From positions 1,364,001-1,428,000 of the forward strand of contig NZ_CP136420.1 in NCBI RefSeq assembly GCF_045278715.1: 64,000 nt of DNA, read 5' to 3'. The notes under the pieces were generated by a model, which saw nothing but the letters and a program-made list of their open reading frames with translations, was not told the origin of the DNA and ran no database searches. Both the position numbers and the translations under genes were made by a program. This stretch comes from Neomoorella carbonis (GTDB taxonomy: Bacteria > Bacillota > DSM-521 > Neomoorellales > Neomoorellaceae). Positions 61,357-64,000 of the stretch are shown here, one piece after another. Numbering within the stretch: position 1 is the first letter of the stretch; each line of letters begins with the position of its first letter.

Positions 61357-62100
61357 TTAAATACCTTCTTCCCTGGCCTTTTCTTCCCGCTTTCGCCGCA
61401 CCAGGTAAGAAATCCAGATGCTAACTTCATAAAGGGCAATTACCGGTAAAGCCATTAATGTTTGGGAAATCATATCCGGTGTCGGGGTAAGAATGGCCGC
61501 CAGGATAAAGATAATTAAAACAGCATATTTACGATTTTTAGCCAGAAACCGGGGTGTTATCAAGCCTAAATGGGTGAGAAGCATGATAACCAGGGGTAAC
61601 TGGAAAACGGCTCCGAATGGTAAAACAAACATGGTCAGGAAACTAAAATACCGAGAGATAGAAATCAGGGGTGTAAAGCCTTCACTGGCACTTATTAGTA
61701 AAAAATGAATGGCCGCCGGGAAAACTACCAGGAAACCGAAGACTATTCCCGCGGCGAAAAGCACTATTGAAGCCGGCATCAACATATAAACCAGGCGTCG
61801 TTCATGGCTGTGCAGGGCCGGCAGGATGAAGCTCCACACTTCCCAGAGGATCACCGGTAGAGCCAGGAAGACAGCGGCCACAAAGCAAATTTTTATGGTG
61901 GTAAAGAAGGCCTCCCAGGGAGTGATAAATACCGGGTTTATGCCTAACTCCTTAATCGGTCGTAAGATTAGAACCAGCAGCTGGCCCCGGAAGCCAAAAT
62001 AAACAGCGATAGTTGCGATCACTAAAGCGATAATAGACACCAGCAGTACCCGGCGCAGAGCTTCCAGGTGCTCCGTCAGGGTCATCGACTTATCTTCCAC
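61357..62100 (-). CDS. tatC: Twin-arginine translocase TatC subunit
   Basis: 247 residues and six membrane helices. The N-terminal SMTLTEHLEALRRVLLVSII holds the E and R needed for signal-peptide binding, and FITPWEAFFTTIK follows. GAVFQLPLVIMLLTHLGLI is the conserved central helix. It lies 40 bp upstream of tatA, same strand. Confidence 0.95.
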   Translation of the reverse strand: MEDKSMTLTEHLEALRRVLLVSIIALVIATIAVYFGFRGQLLVLILRPIKELGINPVFITPWEAFFTTIKICFVAAVFLALPVILWEVWSFILPALHSHERRLVYMLMPASIVLFAAGIVFGFLVVFPAAIHFLLISASEGFTPLISISRYFSFLTMFVLPFGAVFQLPLVIMLLTHLGLITPRFLAKNRKYAVLIIFILAAILTPTPDMISQTLMALPVIALYEVSIWISYLVRRKREEKAREEGI

Positions 62101-62169
62101 CGCTCCACCTCCCTTTTGTCCCCTTTATGGCTAGATTCATTATACTGCCGCTATCATAGCAGGGCAACA

Positions 62170-62871
62170 TTATTTCTTTATTCCAACATGCACGGTGACA
62201 ATGCCGCCCGTCAGTTCGTAATAACGTGCCCTGTCCAGGCCCAGGTCGCGGAAGTACTGCAATATTTCTTCCTGGTGGGGATAGCCCTTGAGGGAGCGGG
62301 GCAGGTAGCTATAGGGGCCATCCATGCCCACTCCAAGGCGACCGATTAAAGGCACCAGATGGTCAAAGTACAGGTAATAAAGCTGCTTAAAAAGGGGCCA
62401 GGTGGGTTTGGCTAATTCCAGGGAAACCACCCGTCCTCCCGGCCGTACCACCCGCCTCATTTCCGCCAGACCTCCTTTGATATCAGGGAGGTTACGCAGG
62501 CCAAAAGCAATGGTGGCGCAATCAAAAGTATTATCCGGGAAGGGAAGGTCCATGGCATTGCCTTCTACCAGTTGTACCAGACGGCCGTAGGGACTGGCTG
62601 CCAGGCGGCGACGGGCGACCTCAAGCATGCCCGGAGCAAAATCCAGTCCCACCACCTGACCGCCCGGGGCTACGGCCCGGGCCAGTTCCAAAGAAAGCAT
62701 ACCGGTGCCACAGCAGACATCCAGGGCTTTGTTCCCAGGCGCAAGGCCTGCCTGGGCTACAGTAAAGCGGCGCCACCCCCGGTCGCAGTTAAAACTGAGA
62801 ATCGTATTTAACAGGTCATAGCGGGGGGCGATGTTGTTAAAAATACCGCGTACATATTCCTCTTTGGTCAC
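62170..62871 (-). CDS. menG: Demethylmenaquinone methyltransferase (MenG/UbiE)
   Basis: A 233-residue SAM methyltransferase performing the last step of menaquinone synthesis. VRGIFNNIAPRYDLLNTILSF at the N-terminus, the SAM motif ALDVCCGTGMLSLELAR, and ATIAFGLRNLPD are UbiE/MenG signatures. It overlaps the HepS-like gene by 4 bp. Menaquinone would serve FixC and the respiratory-type proteins in this window. Confidence 0.94.
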   Translation of the reverse strand: MTKEEYVRGIFNNIAPRYDLLNTILSFNCDRGWRRFTVAQAGLAPGNKALDVCCGTGMLSLELARAVAPGGQVVGLDFAPGMLEVARRRLAASPYGRLVQLVEGNAMDLPFPDNTFDCATIAFGLRNLPDIKGGLAEMRRVVRPGGRVVSLELAKPTWPLFKQLYYLYFDHLVPLIGRLGVGMDGPYSYLPRSLKGYPHQEEILQYFRDLGLDRARYYELTGGIVTVHVGIKK

Positions 62872-63548
62872 AGGGCCATCACCCGTTTAACTGGCAGCTC
62901 TTCGCTTAAATGAACGACCAGCTCACTCAGCAGTTCCTTTACTGTTCCGGGAGCAAGTTTTTCTATAACCTGGCTGGCTTTTACGGTTACTGGCCGGCCA
63001 TTCCACAGCTTGCCTAAAAATAAGCCTATCTCCCGCCATGCCTGAGCCAGCCAGGGTTCGGCCTGGCCTAACTGGCTGCCCAGGTAGGTTGCCGCGGCAG
63101 CCAGGTATTCGCGCATATGGAGACTTTCAGGAGAACTGGGTTTTTCGTGCTGCCGGGCAGCATCCAGGTGAATCTGGCAAATCAACTGGGATAGGGGTGC
63201 GAGAAATTGCAGATTACCATCGCGGCACAGGAGATCAAAAAAACGGGTGTATAAATAATCTCCTGCCAGGGTTTCCAGGGCTACCTCTTCCTTAACATTG
63301 TTATGAATCAATGAGGCCAGAAAAATAAATTGAAATACGGCAGCCAGGGAAAGTGCCCTGGAGCCAGAGTAACCCTGAGTATGGGCGCTCAAAAGAACTA
63401 GAGCAGGCAGAAAATCTTGATCTAAATGGTTTAAAACAGGCCAGGAGACCCCGGGTAACCTTCGCCCTTGCAAGCGAGTTTCCCTTAACAAGCAATGGCG
63501 AACCATTTCCAGCTCGGGTTGTAATATTTTAAACAGGGCGGTCAACAT
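62868..63548 (-). CDS. hepS: HepS-like heptaprenyl diphosphate synthase component I
   Basis: 226 residues, all helical. It looks like a polyprenyl synthase but lacks the first aspartate motif (LIHNNVKEE in place of LIHDDVxD) and the second one. TLAGDYLYTRFFDLLC and the position before menG match the small HepS subunit of Bacillus-type heterodimeric synthases. The catalytic partner would be HepT at 42673-43686, about 20 kb away. It probably sets chain length. Confidence 0.72.
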   Translation of the reverse strand: MLTALFKILQPELEMVRHCLLRETRLQGRRLPGVSWPVLNHLDQDFLPALVLLSAHTQGYSGSRALSLAAVFQFIFLASLIHNNVKEEVALETLAGDYLYTRFFDLLCRDGNLQFLAPLSQLICQIHLDAARQHEKPSSPESLHMREYLAAAATYLGSQLGQAEPWLAQAWREIGLFLGKLWNGRPVTVKASQVIEKLAPGTVKELLSELVVHLSEELPVKRVMAL

Positions 63549-63628
63549 CCAGCCCTCCTAGAAATAAAAATGGGTATTCTATTTGATATTCTATTCTTTA
63601 AAGCATATTCCTGCTGGTTTTTTGATCG

Positions 63629-63674
63629 CAAAAACACCACAGGCCCTGCAAGTTTTTCTCCCTGCAAGGCCTGT
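63629..63674 (-). terminator. Probable terminator of speD
   Basis: ACAGGCCcTGCA and TGCAaGGCCTGT arms flank a short loop. On the minus strand the hairpin is followed by GGTGTTTTTG. Confidence 0.6.
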
Positions 63675-63729
63675 CAGCTCCTACCCTCACTACCACCTTT
63701 GCATGTAGGTAATAAAATAAATATCCCTC

Positions 63730-64000
63730 CTACAGATTTACCGCTGCCGTCCGAGGAGGTTCCATGACGCCCCTTTCAATTTCGGTAGCGTGGACTTCGC
63801 CGGCCTGGAACTGCTCGGTTAAATACCTGCAGGCATCCCATGGATTTACCTTTTCGCCGCAGGTAAAAACATCTACGGCAGCATACCCTAACTCCGGCCA
63901 CGTGTGGATTGCCAGATGCGATTCGGAGATGACCACCACGCCGCTGACACCCTGAGGGCTGAATTTATGGAAGCAGACTTCGCGAATTTCGGCACCTGCC
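63730..64000 (-). CDS. speD: S-adenosylmethionine decarboxylase proenzyme, partial
   Basis: The C-terminal part of a small SpeD; the 5' end is beyond the window. The frame continues to the edge (AGAEIREVCFHKFSPQGVSGVVV). VISESHLAIHTWPELGYAAVDVFTCG holds the Glu-Ser site where the chain self-cleaves and the serine becomes the pyruvoyl cofactor, as well as the catalytic histidine and cysteine. It makes the aminopropyl donor for spermidine synthesis. Confidence 0.93.
   Translation of the reverse strand, partial: AGAEIREVCFHKFSPQGVSGVVVISESHLAIHTWPELGYAAVDVFTCGEKVNPWDACRYLTEQFQAGEVHATEIERGVMEPPRTAAVNL

Noticed and set aside
1..64000. CRISPR array, prophage or integrative element
   Set aside because: No evenly spaced short repeats and no phage structural or integrase genes. 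The only mobile DNA seen is IS66 and IS3 type.

Overview
The window looks like a chromosomal segment of a thermophilic, anaerobic, spore-forming acetogen of the Moorella type (Firmicutes). The evidence is the gene content, not a database match: the siroheme-dependent (Ahb) haem route, the hydrogenase maturase HydF, PPi-type phosphofructokinase, menaquinone genes, SLH, LysM and spore-coat-like proteins, and moderately GC-rich DNA with strong GGAGG ribosome binding sites. The genus is an inference.

Region 1 (1-7.4 kb) is mobile and degenerate. An older IS66-type element runs off the left edge and ends at 3682. A second, intact IS66 element (1037-3530) lies inside its tnpA together with a 299-bp inverted copy of its own tnpA end, and the whole insert is bounded by a perfect 8-bp duplication. 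A fragment of an M48 peptidase gene follows. Next come a PAS/sigma-54 activator gene (4082-5479) and an IS3-type element whose transposase carries a C-terminal frameshift.

Region 2 (7.35-18.1 kb) is a carboxylic-acid catabolic locus. A leftward operon runs maoC-like hydratase, acyl-CoA dehydrogenase, etfB, etfA, fixC, fixX, a coaD fragment, alpha/beta hydrolase copy 2, transporter debris, hydrolase copy 1 and an MFS transporter, and ends at a terminator at 7353-7380. A family I-type CoA-transferase gene is divergent from it. Both transcripts start at recognisable sigma-54 promoters (16060-16075 minus, 16347-16362 plus), and two inverted copies of a 9-bp site lie between them. I infer that the activator at 4082-5479 controls both. 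The proposed flow is acid uptake (MFS), CoA activation (CoA-transferase), oxidation (dehydrogenase), hydration (MaoC), with electrons passing through ETF and FixCX to menaquinone or ferredoxin.

Region 3 (18.1-32.6 kb) is mixed: a lexA remnant, STE24-like M48 protease, arginase-family protein, QueT-like transporter, PPi-PFK, a 45-residue membrane peptide, a radical SAM-PDZ-DUF512 protein, a half-size ChrA, tRNA-Leu(CAG), an FtsA-like ATPase with beta-grasp-like repeats, two small proteins, AzlCD, a molybdopterin oxidoreductase, and a NorC/NorB-like pair that keeps all the metal ligands.

Region 4 (32.7-43.7 kb) is a tightly packed leftward operon: hepT, sirC, hemA, hemC, cobA-hemD, ahbC, hemB, ahbD, ahbA, ahbB, hemL. 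It encodes the C5 route to uroporphyrinogen III, siroheme, and then haem through didecarboxysiroheme and Fe-coproporphyrin. It would supply haem to the neighbouring NorBC.

Region 5 (43.7-64 kb) holds an O-antigen-ligase-like TPR protein, a secreted ComEC-type metallo-hydrolase, DUF302 and M55 peptidase genes, and a group of surface or spore-type genes (49.2-56.6 kb) that includes a probable pseudo-amidase. These are followed by 8-oxoguanine deaminase, an SLH amidase, aspartate ammonia-lyase, methylglyoxal synthase, HydF, TatA/TatC, MenG, a HepS-like protein and a partial speD at the right edge. No CRISPR array, rRNA or prophage was seen.
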